The notes: generated by a model not told the origin, from the sequence alone. Shown: positions 28,147 to 39,826, counted from the first letter of the stretch. The stretch: 64,000 nucleotides of DNA from Vespa crabro (GCF_910589235.1 NC_060972.1:2825899-2889898); one strand, 5' to 3'. Numbers and translations are program-made.

Positions 28147-30719
28147 TGCAAATGATAATTCGAATAAATGATAATTTGAAAAAATGATAACATTAATATC
28201 TTTTTTATTAAATATTCTAGAAAAAGAAAAATTGATTCATTTCCAATAATAAGATACAACTCATAAGAAATTTGAGAAAGGTGTCATATTGTAAATCGTA
28301 TTTAAAAGATGATATCAATTAGAGGAAAAAAAAAAAGAAAAACAAAAATTAAATCATTAAACTTTACATAGATTTCGAACAAACTTATATAATATATATT
28401 CCAATAATATCTAAAGTCATTGCCATATTTTCATTATTACAAATGTAACATTGGTACGAATAAACCCAATTTCAATATAATCATTGATAAAATCTTAGAT
28501 ATATAGCACTATTAATGTCATACCACTATTTAGAATGCAATTAATATTTTGATTTGATTTTCCTACGTACACAAAATAACTTGTTTTATACTAAGAACAT
28601 GCGTCATTCACCTTTCTCATACAACTCATTGACATAAATCAAGATTAATAACATCGAGTTTATATTTTTTTATCTATTTGAAGAACCATATATTAAATGT
28701 CACAGGTTTTATGGTAACGTGTTTTCCGTTTTTTTTTTTTTTTTCTTTTTCTTTTTCTTTTCTTTCTTTTCCTTTTGTATGGTAAAAGTGAATCAATTGC
28801 AAAGTAAAAGTTCCTTGAGGATAATTAAAATCAATGACATTCTTTAAGTGTTCGTAATTTTACGATCTGGAAAAAGTTAAGAAATTAGCCTAAAAAAAGA
28901 AAGAAAGAAAAAAAAAAAAAGAAAGAAAAAAGAAAAGTTATTATTAAAGTCAGAACTATGAATCCACTTGATATACATATTTATATCTTAGATTAAATGA
29001 AATAATTAAAGATATTTTCTCTCGATTAATAAGAAAATTATGTATTATTATAAATAAACGTTATTAAATATAGTTACATGTCATATAGAGTTTTTCAAAA
29101 TTAATATAATTCGTTCGTTAATGGTAAGAAGATATAGTCTGTAGATTGCCGTGCATATTAAATGGAAGGAACATGTAGTAGGTAACACGAAGGAGAAAGT
29201 GGTCTCCGGGGCAATAGTTGAGGACTAAAATGCTAAGAACAATGAAATTATTTAACATCCGTGACTTGTACTTTCTATCGTACATAAACATATATATCCT
29301 GTCAATTCGACTTGTTTAAAATAATATTCTTAAGATGTAAAATAAATAAAAACAAAACGAAACAAAATAGAACAAAAAGTAAAAATAAGAAATGAAAAAA
29401 AAAAAAAAGAAAAACAAAACGATCAGAAGAAATTTAAATCCAATTTCGTGATGTTAACGTTGAAAATTATTTTTTAAGAAACTTTCAAATCGTTTATTGC
29501 AATTATTAAAACAAAACAAACAAGAAGAAAGAAAAAAAGAAATAAAGAAAGAGTATCCATAAATCTGAATGATTTTGACTTAAAGATGTTTATATAACGG
29601 CATGATAGAGATGGTATGACACTCGCATGAGTGCCTTCTATTATTATAACGGTTGTATTTTTGTTCGTATGCGTAAAACTATGTACTTACGCCCAACTAC
29701 ACGTAAGCTTTGTGAAAAGAACAGAAAAAGGAAAGGAAAGGGGAAAAAAAAATGATCAGATTAAACTTTCTTTTAGTAAACAATGCATATGAGAAACTGA
29801 CTAACTCGTTAGTCTCTCTCTCTCTCTAAAAAAAAAAAAAAAAAAGAAAAAAAAAGAAAAAAAAAGCCAGTTAAATTAACTAATTATATTAATTATTAAT
29901 TCTTCTAATTATAATTATAATAATTATTTAATTCTGAGCTTTCTTGCATAAAATTTCACGTAGTAGTCCTTACTTTACGTCGAAATTTTCCTAACGTTAG
30001 AATCCTTTATTAAAAATTATTTTTTCATTCGATCAAATTTTCTTTCGTTACATTATATACGGAAGTTATCGATGCTTTACGGTACATTTAATATATATAT
30101 ATATATATATATATAGGAGAATAAAATAGATGCATTATTAAATCCATAAAAATGGCGAATACGTTACATGGCAAAAACTTAGGCCAGATTTTCGATTATA
30201 TAATTCCATAAAACGTTGAATTAGAGATTAAATTAAACTAGTTTTAAAGAAAATAAGAGTAGATTGATTTCGACCAGTCCTTATAATTTTATAATCGAGG
30301 AACGGAAAGAGAGAGAAAGAGACACACGTCCAATGTATGTATGTATGTACGTATGTATATATTTCTTTGGTTTCGAAAGTTCAGTAAACGGAAACGTGAA
30401 ATGAATATGTGTGTCTTATTACTTAGATACTATCTTTCCTTAAACATCTAGGCTAAAAATTCAGAATTCTCGATTGGTTTACATGTATGTATTACACTAA
30501 CCTATTCGATCGACCTTCTTCTTCCTACGTACTTTGATGATTGAATAGTATATTCGGAAAGAGACGAGTACGACGCGTGTAGTACACCGAATGTGAATTA
30601 CGTTACACTTTTTGTCTCATCCCGTGTCGTGTTTATTTTGCCAAAATTCAATGACGAACGATAAATAATTTTGTTTTGTCCTCTGAAGGACAACGTGTCT
30701 TTATCGCTTATATATGTAA

Positions 30720-30753
<34 letters not shown>

Positions 30754-31600
30754 ATGTAGTTATTATGAAATCACATTTTGCGTTCTTCAAAATATCTACG
30801 AAAAATACAACTTAACTTTAGTGAGCGTGTTTCGTTCGAATTGAAGAATTTTTTTTAAACTTTCATTTTGTACAGAACGATATATGTATTCACAAATAAT
30901 ACGTGTAAATACCATATGTAAAAATAATATATCTAAATACGCGGAAATTAATTAAACGTATAGAAACGTTATAATCTTTTTCTTTTCTTTTATTTTATTT
31001 TATTTTTTTTTTTTTTTTTTTTTAGATCTATATCTTTACCTTACGTATTATGATCTGTCATTGGAGAAATATTTCCAACAATCAAATAACTTTGAATTTA
31101 ATTAATGATAATAAATATTTTAATATATTTCTTTCTAGAATCTATGTATAGTTTTATTAATTGTTTAGAAAAATTAAATAATTTCATCAAAATTTTATAT
31201 ATAAATATATAAAACGATAATTAATAAAGGTTATGAAAATTTAATTGAAACAAATAAATATAAATAAATATAAATAAAAGTATACGAATTCTAACGAATA
31301 TAGATATTTGAATCTATGTCACATGATTATTTATGAGTATTCATTGGAATATTCATCGGAAGAGAATTCAATGAGTTTTAGCGAACTATCGAAGTATTCT
31401 TTTACGATGGGAACGTAGGAATATTCTAACAATATCATATGTTACCAAATCCCAGTATTATTCTAGTGTGTATACGACCTGAACTAGTTTGTCTCAGTCA
31501 TAAAACTCGGTAGCAGAGGAAAGACTTCGATCACACACCTCCAACATTCTCACCGTGTTATTAACTAACAACTAATTGAACAATTTTGCTTTTTCTTTTT

Positions 31601-31648
<48 letters not shown>

Positions 31649-32765
31649 TTTTTTTCCGTTTCTTCTCTCCTCTTTTTTCCTTTTCTTTTGCTTTTTCTCT
31701 CTCCCACTTCCCTTCTACGCGTTAACACTTTTTCTTATCGTTGTTGCAATTCGTTGCTCAGAATATCTAATGACCTAAAAATGTCCTTCTATCTTTTTTA
31801 TTCATATATAACTTAGTCTGACATTAGAATATTAGAAAATGAAGTTCTTATTAATATTATATACGCCAGAGAGAAATAAAATCGTTTTGCCATTCTCTTT
31901 CTAACGTTCAAAGGAAAATGGTCGAAAAAAGAAAAAAAAAGTTAATTAACGGTGCGTTAGAATGTATAATATGAACGTAATAAAGTAATGTGTGTATATC
32001 TATATATATATATATATATATGAAGGACATAAAAAGTTGTCTTTATCGTTCATCGTACTAGAAACTATTTCGTTGGATATTAATAAACGATAGAATATTA
32101 GTCGATCGTTTAATAATTATCAACGAAAATTTGCATTTTATCTTTTAAAATTAATTTCGTTAATTACGTTCGATATAATACGAAAAAACATAAAGTACCT
32201 GTAAATAGAACTCCAATCCATTTTGTGATAAATCTTATTGATCTGAAATATTGAACGAATATTTGCAAAACTGGTATAAATATTTTTTTAGATATTTACA
32301 AGAAAAAAAAGAAGAAGAAAAAAAAATAACAAAAAAAGAAAAAAAAGAAAAAGAAGAAAAGAACATTTGCAACAGAAATATTTCAACTGTTCGAAATATT
32401 TCACTGTTCAACGGGATTAACGTCTCGTCGATTCTTTATTCGTTTTCTTTCCTGTTCTGTTTTTCTTTTTTTTTTTTTTTTCAAATAATTTTCTAATTCA
32501 ACACAGAATGTTTAGAATTTAACAAAATAAAGGATAGATCGAATCAAGTGAAAGAATGTAGGACGAATGCGCGTACAGAGGCAGACGAGATGCTAACGAC
32601 ATACCAAAGACACGCCTGTTTCTACGTTCCCTCTTTCTGACATTTCCATGTAGGAAGGATCGACGGATATCGTTGCGTCCATTAACATTGTGTGTGTGTG
32701 TGTGTATGTGTATATCTATATATGTAGAAATAAATTGCAATCAATGTATATATTTATGTATATAC

Positions 32766-32813
<48 letters not shown>

Positions 32814-33159
32814 TGTATCTTGATTCATTTTCTCAGGCATAAACTTCTAATCTTTTGTCTATGATTTTCTTTTGAAACAGTGAGAGCGTATCTAATCACT
32901 GATTATCAATCATTCAATTTATAAACTTCGTTCCAATGAGAAATAATAAGTATGAGGATAAAAAAATTATTGAGGATTATACAAACATACCGAGTAAATT
33001 CGAATATAATTTATATTTAAGCACAGTGAATTAATTTCCGATTATTAATCCCATCGGAAAATTCTATAAGGATTTTTTCGATGAGTTAAATATTAATTAT
33101 TTGAATAACTCATCAGTAATATAATCATGTATAATTATATTATAGTTATCCTATAAATT

Positions 33160-33231
<72 letters not shown>

Positions 33232-33393
33232 TCTATAAATCTATAAATGATATTTCAATGAATGACATACATAATAGTATTACAAGGTAAATAGAAATGA
33301 ATAGAAATTGAGTAAATCCTTTGGTACATATTCATAAGTATAACAAATTATTTTCTAAATTACAAATATTCGAATTTGTACAATAATATTTCA

Positions 33394-33454
<61 letters not shown>

Positions 33455-33660
33455 TCAGTAAATAATAAAAAAAATTAATAATAATAGTAATAATAGTAAT
33501 ATTGAAAATTTACAAAAAAAAAAAAAAAAAGAAAGAAAATAGAAAAAATCTCTAGAACGAATTAATATCCAAGTATAATTAACACATATCCTATATGACG
33601 AAAGGAACAGAATGTTGTAAGTAAGTATATCGATCAATCTCAAAAGGATTTTTAAATTAA

Positions 33661-33695
<35 letters not shown>

Positions 33696-34923
33696 CTCAA
33701 TCGTAGGACACTGACCGGACATACATACATACATACATACATACATACATACGTACATACATGCATCTTGTTATTTCGTAAACGGATTTGGACGATTTAT
33801 TTCTAACTTAATAACATATTCAACTAAATGTCCCAGTTATTTTAATTTCTAAGTCATTGTATCGTGCTTCTGGATTAGGGCAGTTATGTCATCGGAATGC
33901 ATTACAATTTGTAATGCGCATACAAATGAACCTTACTCCTTCTTTCTTCTTCTTCGTCTTTTTTTCTTTCCTCTTCTCTTCTTTTTCTTATTTCATTCCA
34001 TTTCGATTTTTTTCTTTCTTTCTTCTCGTACCTTTTTTTTCTTTTTTCTTTTTTTTTTTTTTTTCTTCTCTTTCTTTTATGAAAACGTAGCGATTATGCG
34101 TAGGTATATTAATTAGATCTCCTACGTGAACGCGTGCAATCGTTTTACAGTTACTTGGTCGCTATAACACGTGCCGAGAGAGGCACGCGCTCTTCGAAAC
34201 ATATATTCGCACGTTTGCAGCTATATCGAACATATGGTACTAACGCGTACCACTTTATATATAGTGTTCCTGAATAGGACGAGACTTATCAACGATGTCG
34301 AGTCATCTAACGTGACTTTTCAACAGAGAAATATTTTATTCTTTTCTTTTCTTTTCTTTTTTTTTTTCTTTGTTTCTTGTTTCTTCTTTCTTTCTTTCTT
34401 TCTTTCTTTCTTGTTTTTTGTTTTTCGTTTTTACTATTATTTCTCATTATATCACATATCTAAACGTTCATTACGATTAAATGAAACTGTTTCCAATCGA
34501 TTTATTCTAATCAGACAATATTATCCTATAATAAAAGAAGAAAGTAATCCCCGTTCGAAATTCATTCAGATCGCAACTTTTGAAAGAGAATCGACACGAA
34601 ACATTTATGAATGAATAGAATAAAATATTTTTTTTTTTTTTTTTTTTTTTTTTAAATACGAGAGAAAAAAAAGTATTATGAATTTGTTTGAAATTCATTT
34701 GGATAATAACTAAGGATGAAAAAGATTGACAAAGCTATTTATTAAGTCTAGAAAAAATTGAATAAAATATTTTGCTCAATATATATATATATATATATAA
34801 ATATATTTGTTCATTTATTACAACAAATTATTCAAATTATGTTCATATTGGGATTATATATAATCACAATATTAAACAAATGTGTTCCTTTTAATTTGCA
34901 CTATTAATGGTAAATGTATAAGT

Positions 34924-34972
<49 letters not shown>

Positions 34973-35662
34973 TGTAATTATAATACCGTTGTTCATAGAA
35001 TTACTAGAAATGGATTAAAGTTATATATCATCGAAGCAACAACCCGACGTCCTTCGTCACAGGATTTCATTGGCATTTACCGTTGTAACGTGACTCGTGT
35101 CCTCTGCATTCTCTTTCTCTCTTTAACATTCTCTTCCTTTTCAATCTTCTTCTCATTAGCATTTCTTTTCTATTTTCTTAATGCCTAGTGTAATCATCTA
35201 TTCTTATTGCCAGATTACACCATTTATTTATCATTGTCGTCTGATCTACGAACGATCGATCCCTTACTTTCAACGTCATCATCATTTACAATTCACATAC
35301 ATGTATGAACTTCCTTGATAACTTTCACCTCTTTCAAATAATCTTCCTTCTCAATTCAATTAAAGCTTTCATTTTAAATCATTATTTATATTTTCATAAG
35401 GGAACATTCTTCGTGGAATTGTATTTTTGAGGGGGAAAAGAAAATAAAAAAGAAGTAATAAAAAGAAAATAAAAGAAGAGAATTTATACGACGGCAAATA
35501 TCAATAATAAATAATGAAAACACTTTAAATGCGTCATGACATAAATTTTTTTATGCGCTTTAATTGACTCAAATTTTTAACGATACGTTTGATAACGCAT
35601 CAATATGATTTGAATTATTAAATATGTTCCATTGAGAATAAAATCTTTTAAATCTTAGAATG

Positions 35663-35722
<60 letters not shown>

Positions 35723-36269
35723 ATACTAAACGTGTTCGTAGTTTAATTGACCCATTTCTTAGGATCTTTACTATTGAAAAGAAATGATCGAGACATTACA
35801 AAAGGATTAATAGAACGATGCCATCTAATAAATCGTGTCTACGAGAGAAAAGTAACGATCTGTTTCTTCTTTTTTTTCTTTTCTTTTTCTTTTTTTCTTT
35901 CTTTTCGCATAAATACAAAGCTAATATTATCTGACTGGAATACAGATCACTAAAAAAAAGTGGAACTTGTCAATGTAGGTTGAACTCGTGCTGTGAATCG
36001 ATTACACAGACAACTTCGTTTGTATCCGGCTGCAGTTATCGTTCATTTGGGATCAAGGTTAAACTTCCCTCAATAATAAGTTACTCAATTTCGATTTATT
36101 CCGAAAAGAGAAAAAGAAAAAAAAAAAGAAAGAAAAAAAGAAACTTATATTACACGTACCAAATGCAAATAATTTTATTCCATCCTTTTTTTTTCAGACT
36201 TAACAAGTTGCACTCTTGATTTTCTCTCAGCTGTTTTTATAATACTTTCTTTTTATATATATATATATA

Positions 36270-36309
<40 letters not shown>

Positions 36310-37302
36310 TATTTTTTTAAGAAATTAATTATTTATCATCAATGCAAAGAAATTTTCTTTTTATTATTAATTATTATATCATGTATTTATGATATAATAA
36401 TTAATAAATAATTATTTAATTTGATAATAATGTATGAAAGATAATAAGGATTACGATAAAAAATATCCAAAGATTTAATTTAAAATAATGAATAATAATG
36501 AATTACTTAATTTAACAATAAAACAAAATAAAAATAATAAGAGATTAGTAAAATCGAAGAAAAAAATAAATGAACAAACAAATAAATAAATAAATAAGTA
36601 TAATCATATATAATTAAAATAATTAGTAAAATAAATAAATCACTTAATTATTATATTTAATTATATTATATAATTTATGATAAATTAGATAAAAGAAAAA
36701 ACGGGACAAACAAAATATAATGAGACTGATCATTATGTCAATCTAGGAAACAATAAAGTTTTAGCAAAGTCATCTAACAGTGATTTGTAGAATCCGTTAG
36801 AATCCTCTTTTGTTTACATACTTGCATAAGATAATCATTAGATGTAGGTCTTCGATCGAGAACACGTATTACATTAGAGTGAATGAATATCGATTGACCG
36901 TTCCTTTTAACTATAATTCTTATTACTTCTTGCATTGAATTGATAATTCAAGACACGTCTGTTAAGTCCGTTAAGAATCTAATTAATGTTATTGATGAAT
37001 AATCATTCAATCGGATTTATTTTTATCAATTAATCCATCCGTATGTAGAAGTGGGTTTATTAATTAATCAAATAATCTTTACGTTTTAATATCATTTCAT
37101 AACATTAATACATTAAAATGTTTCGATCAATTAATTTCGATGATATTTTTTTTCTTACTTTTTTCTTTCCTTCTTTTTTTCATATATATTTTCTTTAATT
37201 ATTCTATTATACAACATATCCTTCATCAATATTAAATTTTACTTTTATCTAAGAAATATTTCTTGAAAAGTTATGTGAATCGCATTAATAGCAACGTGAC
37301 TA

Positions 37303-37354
<52 letters not shown>

Positions 37355-39179
37355 CTCTAACCATGCAACAATCATGTGTTTCTCACAGTCATACAATGAG
37401 TCAAGAAGCAATCGAGTATATCGAGTTCAGTGTAACTTTCTCAGTGTAATAATAATCAGGATCATGTACATATGAAAAAAAAAAAAAAAAGAAAAAAAGT
37501 AAACATATATGTGTGTATGTGTGTAGGATGTCTTAACAATAAAAATATAGGCATAAAAATACGCAAAAAAATTATTTTATAGCTGACATTAATCGTATAC
37601 CTTTAAAGACAATTTATACTAGGAAACATTAAGTGATATAATCTCTCTTTTCCTACCAATAAAGGACAAAGGCTAGGACCAGGAATAACGGCATACCATG
37701 AAAACTGGATGTTTCGTGAGGAAAATTTATATATATATATATATATAATAGAGAGGAATAGAGAGAGAGAGAGAGAGAAAGGTAGAAAAAAAATGTGAAA
37801 GCCATTGCTAACTTATATAATTCAGTATTCGTAAGTGTAAAAGTCATGAGACTATGGACGTTCATATGTATGTCGACGGAATGGAAGGTGGCCGTGGAAT
37901 ACTTCGAATTGTAAGAATGTAATGCATTTACAATTAATTTCATAAGTCTTATTATAAGAGACAGACGTAGAGAAAGAGAGAAGGATATAGAAAATCGATT
38001 GCAAAAAAAAAAAAGGTATAAAAGAAATTTTTAAGAGCAATCAAAATGAAAAAAAAAAAAAAAAAAAAAAACAAAGGAAAGAAGAAGAAGAAAAAGTAGA
38101 ATAGAAAAAAAGAAAAAAGAATGGTTAATTTTTAATTGAACGAAATTTCTCTTATTATCGTAGAAAGTATTACGATATAATAGTAACAAAGGTGCGATTT
38201 GTTCCTAATCCTTGAACTTTGGTTGCCAAACTTGTTTGTTCGCGTGGGCGAATAATCGAACGGAACGAAATAAATTTGCGTTGGTATTGTTCGAAGAAAT
38301 AATATAAAAAGATTTTTATCGTGAGAACGTGAAATCATTTTTGATAAAGATAGAAAGAAAAGGGATAAGAGAGATGATACTTTCAAATTCGATTACCACG
38401 TCTTATTATTACTGGTTTTAAACGTATAAAGAGAATTTTCTCGCGCGTTGTATTAGAAGCAACGAGAAAGATTGGGATGAGAGGGGATGACGGGGTAACG
38501 GGGAGAGGGACGAAAGGACTTGTCTCTTGAAAGTTAGAAACTCAGCTTAAAGGTGAAATTATTATGGAAGAAGATAGATACTACCTGCTAATAGTTCATC
38601 GGAAAGAAAATGCAAACAATTCTCGATTTCTCTAATAAGACAAATTTGCAACAATAAAAATGATGGACAACGACAGCTACGACGACGATGACGACGACGT
38701 TAAATAAAACGATAAATTTGATAAACGTGTTATTCTAATAAATTATATTTTAATAAATCATATTAAAGATTAATAATCGAATAGATCATTGATAATCAAT
38801 AATTAGTAAAATTTTATTGAATAAATTTTGCTCGATCGAAAGATCAAACATTTTATTTTATTACAATGACGATTAAAATAATCGTCGAATCGTTGAGATC
38901 GATCAAATCGATAGATCAATAAAATCCTAATTGTTATTAAATAATAAATAAAATAAATAAATTTCTTTTAAATACAAGAGGAATAAATCGAAATCGTAAA
39001 TAATAAAAATAATACAATAAAAATCGTTCAAAATAAAATATAATATTATGTATACATATATGTATATATAGATCTTTAAAAGACTCACCCTCGGAACGAC
39101 CGGTGGATACTATGGTCAATAGTACGATACTAAATAGAAGAAGTTTCGTAAACAATAGCTGCCACATATCTTCGCCCAT
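1..39179 (-). CDS. Giant secreted Thr/Ser-rich modular protein, eight exons, 3' end beyond window
   Basis: Coding exons in transcript order are 39179-39089, 15350-15294, 12677-5325, 4384-2000, 1325-1054, 951-604, 490-164 and 42-1 (continuing left). Every intron has GT..AG ends and junction phases are 1,1,1,1,0,0,0, so the frame stays open for 3,625 or more residues. It begins with a signal peptide. It contains five copies of a roughly 45-residue module (GLL..., D-G-TT-Y, GT-x-G-x-YA, SS; residues about 68-115, 396-443, 1274-1319, 1333-1378, 1396-1439) and repeated TYTYFTT modules with a following TNVVTET-like tail. The GT-x-G-x-YA module resembles the insect domain DUF4758 as I remember it; this was not searched. 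Thr/Ser richness, many potential glycosylation sites and furin-like sites suggest an extracellular matrix, cuticle or mucin-like role, which is inference. Intron sizes are 23.7 kb, 2.6 kb, 940, 674, 102, 113 and 121 bases. The weakest joint is intron 3, whose donor GTGACG is non-consensus. Confidence 0.78.
164..490 (-). CDS. Seventh exon of giant protein
   Basis: Acceptor is a poly-T run ending TTTAG at 491, donor TTACAG|GTACAG at 164, both phase 0. The 109 residues start LIAIESGSPPKPTS and carry two modules: MKTYYITYTYYNTFFEKGTS with a TNVVLEKI tail, and TKTYLTTFTYFTTLLQ, which is cut by the intron and resumes in the next exon. Confidence 0.83.
604..951 (-). CDS. Sixth exon of giant protein
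   Basis: Acceptor TTTCTTTTAAG at 952 in phase 0, donor ACTCAG|GTTAGA at 604 in phase 0. The 116 residues contain two degraded modules (LKTTYTYLTEDKNH and ETNTYLSTKVLEKTY) joined by STKVVTNKIT, and end SDKNTQ. Modules here are more divergent than those in the main exon. Confidence 0.82.
1054..1325 (-). CDS. Fifth exon of giant protein
   Basis: Acceptor TTAATGTTAATAG at 1326 in phase 1, donor GCAGAG|GTATAT at 1054 in phase 0. It encodes about 90 residues starting GEDTLKEEEEGRKL and ending with a TYTYFTT-type module (TKTCTTTFTYFGT, then a short Asn/Gly loop). Confidence 0.82.
1447..1508. repeat. (GA)n microsatellite
   Basis: Dinucleotide run in intron 4 of the giant gene, interrupted by two GTGA units. 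Confidence 0.9.
2000..4384 (-). CDS. Fourth exon of giant protein: basic, then acidic Thr/Glu-rich region
   Basis: Acceptor AAATATTTCAG at 4385, phase 1; donor TTTTTG|GTGAGT at 2000, phase 1. There is no Met between the upstream stop at 4410 and the acceptor, so this cannot begin a separate gene by itself. It encodes 795 residues (about 2501-3295). The N-terminal part is basic (RPRKRVRIRIPIVRSRIPKK and similar) and is followed by acidic DEYEDEEDIEEDTEDE-type runs. A degenerate EEETT / LPEEETT repeat lies at 3010-3210. The C-terminal part (about 2090-2230) has a TYTY-containing segment and then TTLTLTVPITVTVTPT, resembling a diverged module B. Low sequence complexity suggests a disordered, heavily O-glycosylated spacer. 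Confidence 0.83.
4385..5324 (-). other. Intron 3 of giant gene
   Basis: This is 940 bases between the two longest exons. It holds a poly-T/pyrimidine tract at 4571-4642 and a GAA-type repeat near 4860-4895. No coding exon was recognised in it. The 5' splice site GTGACG is weak, so retention would truncate the protein at the stop at 5284. Confidence 0.6.
5325..12677 (-). CDS. 7.35-kb main exon of giant modular protein (residues 50-2500)
   Basis: The acceptor follows a branch-point-like TTCTAACTAAC and ends TTATCTCAG at 12678; the exon starts in phase 1 with GVTTVLLVSARPG. The frame is open for 2,450 codons. Order of features: module A copy 1 (about 68-115); a TYHGFADFTTTVGDTVIVFSPS segment near 12000; module A copy 2 (396-443); module B copies near 593-634, 679-716, 831-869, 1034-1073, 1086-1119 and 1198-1236; module A copies 3-5 (1274-1439); an acidic stretch; a long Arg/Ser/Thr/Gly-rich basic block (about 1500-2100) with a furin-like RVRR near 1878; Q/L-rich segments; and RRRR near 2452. 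The donor at 5325/5324 is AG|GTGACG, and it joins in phase to the exon at 4384. If not spliced, reading continues 14 codons to a stop at 5284, giving a shorter protein. Confidence 0.9.
12975..13072. repeat. (GA)n microsatellite, compound
   Basis: Two long GA runs separated by GAAA units, followed by short GATA repeats to about 13108. Confidence 0.9.
14281..14310. repeat. (AAC)n microsatellite
   Basis: AAC triplets directly after a poly-A run. Confidence 0.85.
14488..14532. repeat. (AT)n microsatellite
   Basis: Uninterrupted AT run in intron 2. Confidence 0.9.
14860..14906. repeat. (AT)n microsatellite
   Basis: Uninterrupted AT run in intron 2, about 400 bases upstream (minus sense: downstream) of the 57-base exon. 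Confidence 0.9.
15294..15350 (-). CDS. 57-base internal exon of giant protein
   Basis: The acceptor reads TTTTTCATTTACAG and the donor is CAGG|GTGAGT, both strong. The 57 bases are phase 1 at both ends and encode about 19 acidic residues (D-GDFDND-QIRASRIEGDLQ). This links the signal-peptide exon to the large exon without a stop. Because the length is a multiple of three, the exon could be skipped without changing frame. It would form the N-terminus of the mature protein. Confidence 0.72.
15534..15584. repeat. (AT)n microsatellite
   Basis: Uninterrupted AT run in intron 1. Confidence 0.9.
19195..19240. repeat. (AT)n microsatellite
   Basis: AT run in intron 1. Confidence 0.9.
19460..19501. 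repeat. (AAT)n microsatellite
   Basis: Trinucleotide run in intron 1. Confidence 0.9.
21238..21324. repeat. Pyrimidine TTTC/poly-T tract
   Basis: Imperfect TTTTC repeat ending in poly-T. Confidence 0.85.
22141..22227. other. GC-rich element with nested inverted repeats
   Basis: GTGTGCC at 22145-22151 pairs with GGCACAC at 22219-22225; inside it GCTCG (22156-22160) pairs with CGAGC (22187-22191) and CATCC (22161-22165) with GGATG (22177-22181). A weak third helix is possible (CCG 22192-22194 with CGG 22213-22215). The surrounding intron is AT-rich. Function is unknown. Confidence 0.4.
22474..22529. repeat. (AT)n microsatellite
   Basis: AT run in intron 1, about 250 bases from the GC-rich structured element. 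Confidence 0.9.
23178..23215. repeat. (CT)n microsatellite
   Basis: CT run in intron 1. Confidence 0.9.
24148..24185. repeat. (TTTCG)n pentanucleotide repeat
   Basis: About seven units of TTTCG with one TTTAG variant; it stands out by carrying CpG in AT-rich DNA. Confidence 0.8.
25658..25698. repeat. (AT)n microsatellite
   Basis: AT run in intron 1. Confidence 0.9.
26706..26741. repeat. (GA)n microsatellite
   Basis: GA run; a second one lies at 26511-26544. Confidence 0.9.
31606..31645. repeat. (CT)n microsatellite
   Basis: CT run in intron 1. Confidence 0.9.
32767..32811. repeat. (AT)n microsatellite
   Basis: AT run in intron 1, preceded by GT repeats at 32689-32705. Confidence 0.9.
33163..33226. 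repeat. (CT)n microsatellite
   Basis: 64-base CT run in intron 1. Confidence 0.92.
33396..33454. repeat. (AAT)n microsatellite
   Basis: Trinucleotide run; a (CATA)n run follows at 33719-33765. Confidence 0.9.
34926..34969. repeat. (AT)n microsatellite
   Basis: AT run in intron 1. Confidence 0.9.
35667..35719. repeat. (AT)n microsatellite
   Basis: AT run in intron 1. Confidence 0.9.
36255..36306. repeat. (AT)n microsatellite
   Basis: AT run with one GTGT interruption. Confidence 0.9.
37304..37351. repeat. (AT)n microsatellite
   Basis: AT run in intron 1. Confidence 0.9.
39089..39179 (-). CDS. First coding exon of giant protein: signal peptide
   Basis: From the ATG at 39179 the exon encodes 30 residues: MGEDMWQ, then a hydrophobic core (LLFTKLLLFSIVLLTIVSTG), then RSE. 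It ends with one base of the next codon before a perfect GTGAGT donor at 39088-39083. A second in-frame ATG at 39167 (MWQLL) would give a more typical secretory leader. The phase-1 end fits the phase-1 start of the 57-base exon at 15350, and no nearer signal-peptide exon was found upstream of the large exon. A CAG lies immediately before the ATG (39180-39182) and another acceptor-like AAACAG ends at 39192, so untranslated exons may lie further upstream. Assignment across a 23.7-kb intron rests on phase, strand and biology; RNA data would settle it. Confidence 0.68.
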
Positions 39180-39487
39180 CTGAATCAAATTCTGTTTAAC
39201 TGGTTTACACTGTAAACTTCTTTGCGAGTATTACGACGATAATCTATACACTGTCATTAAAACCAACCCCCGCGCGGCCACGTCGTCGATCCCATGGAAC
39301 AACACACAAATATTTTGGATCCAAATTTTATTGATATGCCTCTTGTCCCTTGCCTTCCTTCTGTTAATTAATGAATGATATAATTAAAAAAAAAAAAAAA
39401 AAAAAAAATAATAATAATATCGCGATTGTCGAAGGGAATGAAACGTAGATTTCGTTGGTAATTTAAAAGAAAAAAAAGTGAGAGAGA

Positions 39488-39488
39488 G

Positions 39489-39527
<39 letters not shown>
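39488..39527. repeat. (GA)n microsatellite
   Basis: GA run just upstream of the giant gene's first coding exon. Confidence 0.9.
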
Positions 39528-39528
<1 letters not shown>

Positions 39529-39688
39529 TAAATAAGATCGAAATAATAAATCTTGTACGAAGAAGAAGAAGTAAAGGATGAAGAAGAAGAAGAAGAAGAG
39601 GAATGATTCTTGGACGAAATAATCGAAAGTTTCACCTGGTCAAAACGGAGAACGGTCGAGAGTTTATCGCGAGTTTAACTCGACTCAC

Positions 39689-39750
39689 CGAGTAGACGAC
39701 CGATTGACGTTTTCTCTGGGTGCGTAACTTTGTCTGTGTCTCGGTGAGTA
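39689..39750 (-). other. Candidate 5' untranslated exon of giant gene
   Basis: On the minus strand the 62-base segment is bounded by a strong acceptor (TTCTCCTTCAG) and a perfect donor (CTCG|GTGAGT), 510 bases upstream of the signal-peptide ATG. It would be spliced to an acceptor ending at 39180 or 39192. The plus strand also shows a good donor in the same spot (TCTCG|GTGAGT at 39743), so strand is not certain. Confidence 0.35.
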
Positions 39751-39826
39751 CTGAAGGAGAACCAAGGCCCACCGGGTGTTGGGAACTGGAGAAAGGTGTA
39801 TCCAGCGAGAGGTCGAGAACGGGGAA

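Larger units (their letters stand above)
15351..39088 (-). other. 23.7-kb first intron of giant gene
   Basis: This is mostly AT-rich DNA with microsatellites. Short GC-richer islands stand out at 15660-15960, 16540-16690, 20500-20700, 22105-22235, 22900-23045, 24030-24130, 24650-24740, 29150-29240, 32560-32700, 35040-35110 and 38450-38530. They carry no obvious coding exons and are candidate enhancers or noncoding RNAs. No nested protein-coding gene was recognised. Confidence 0.55.
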
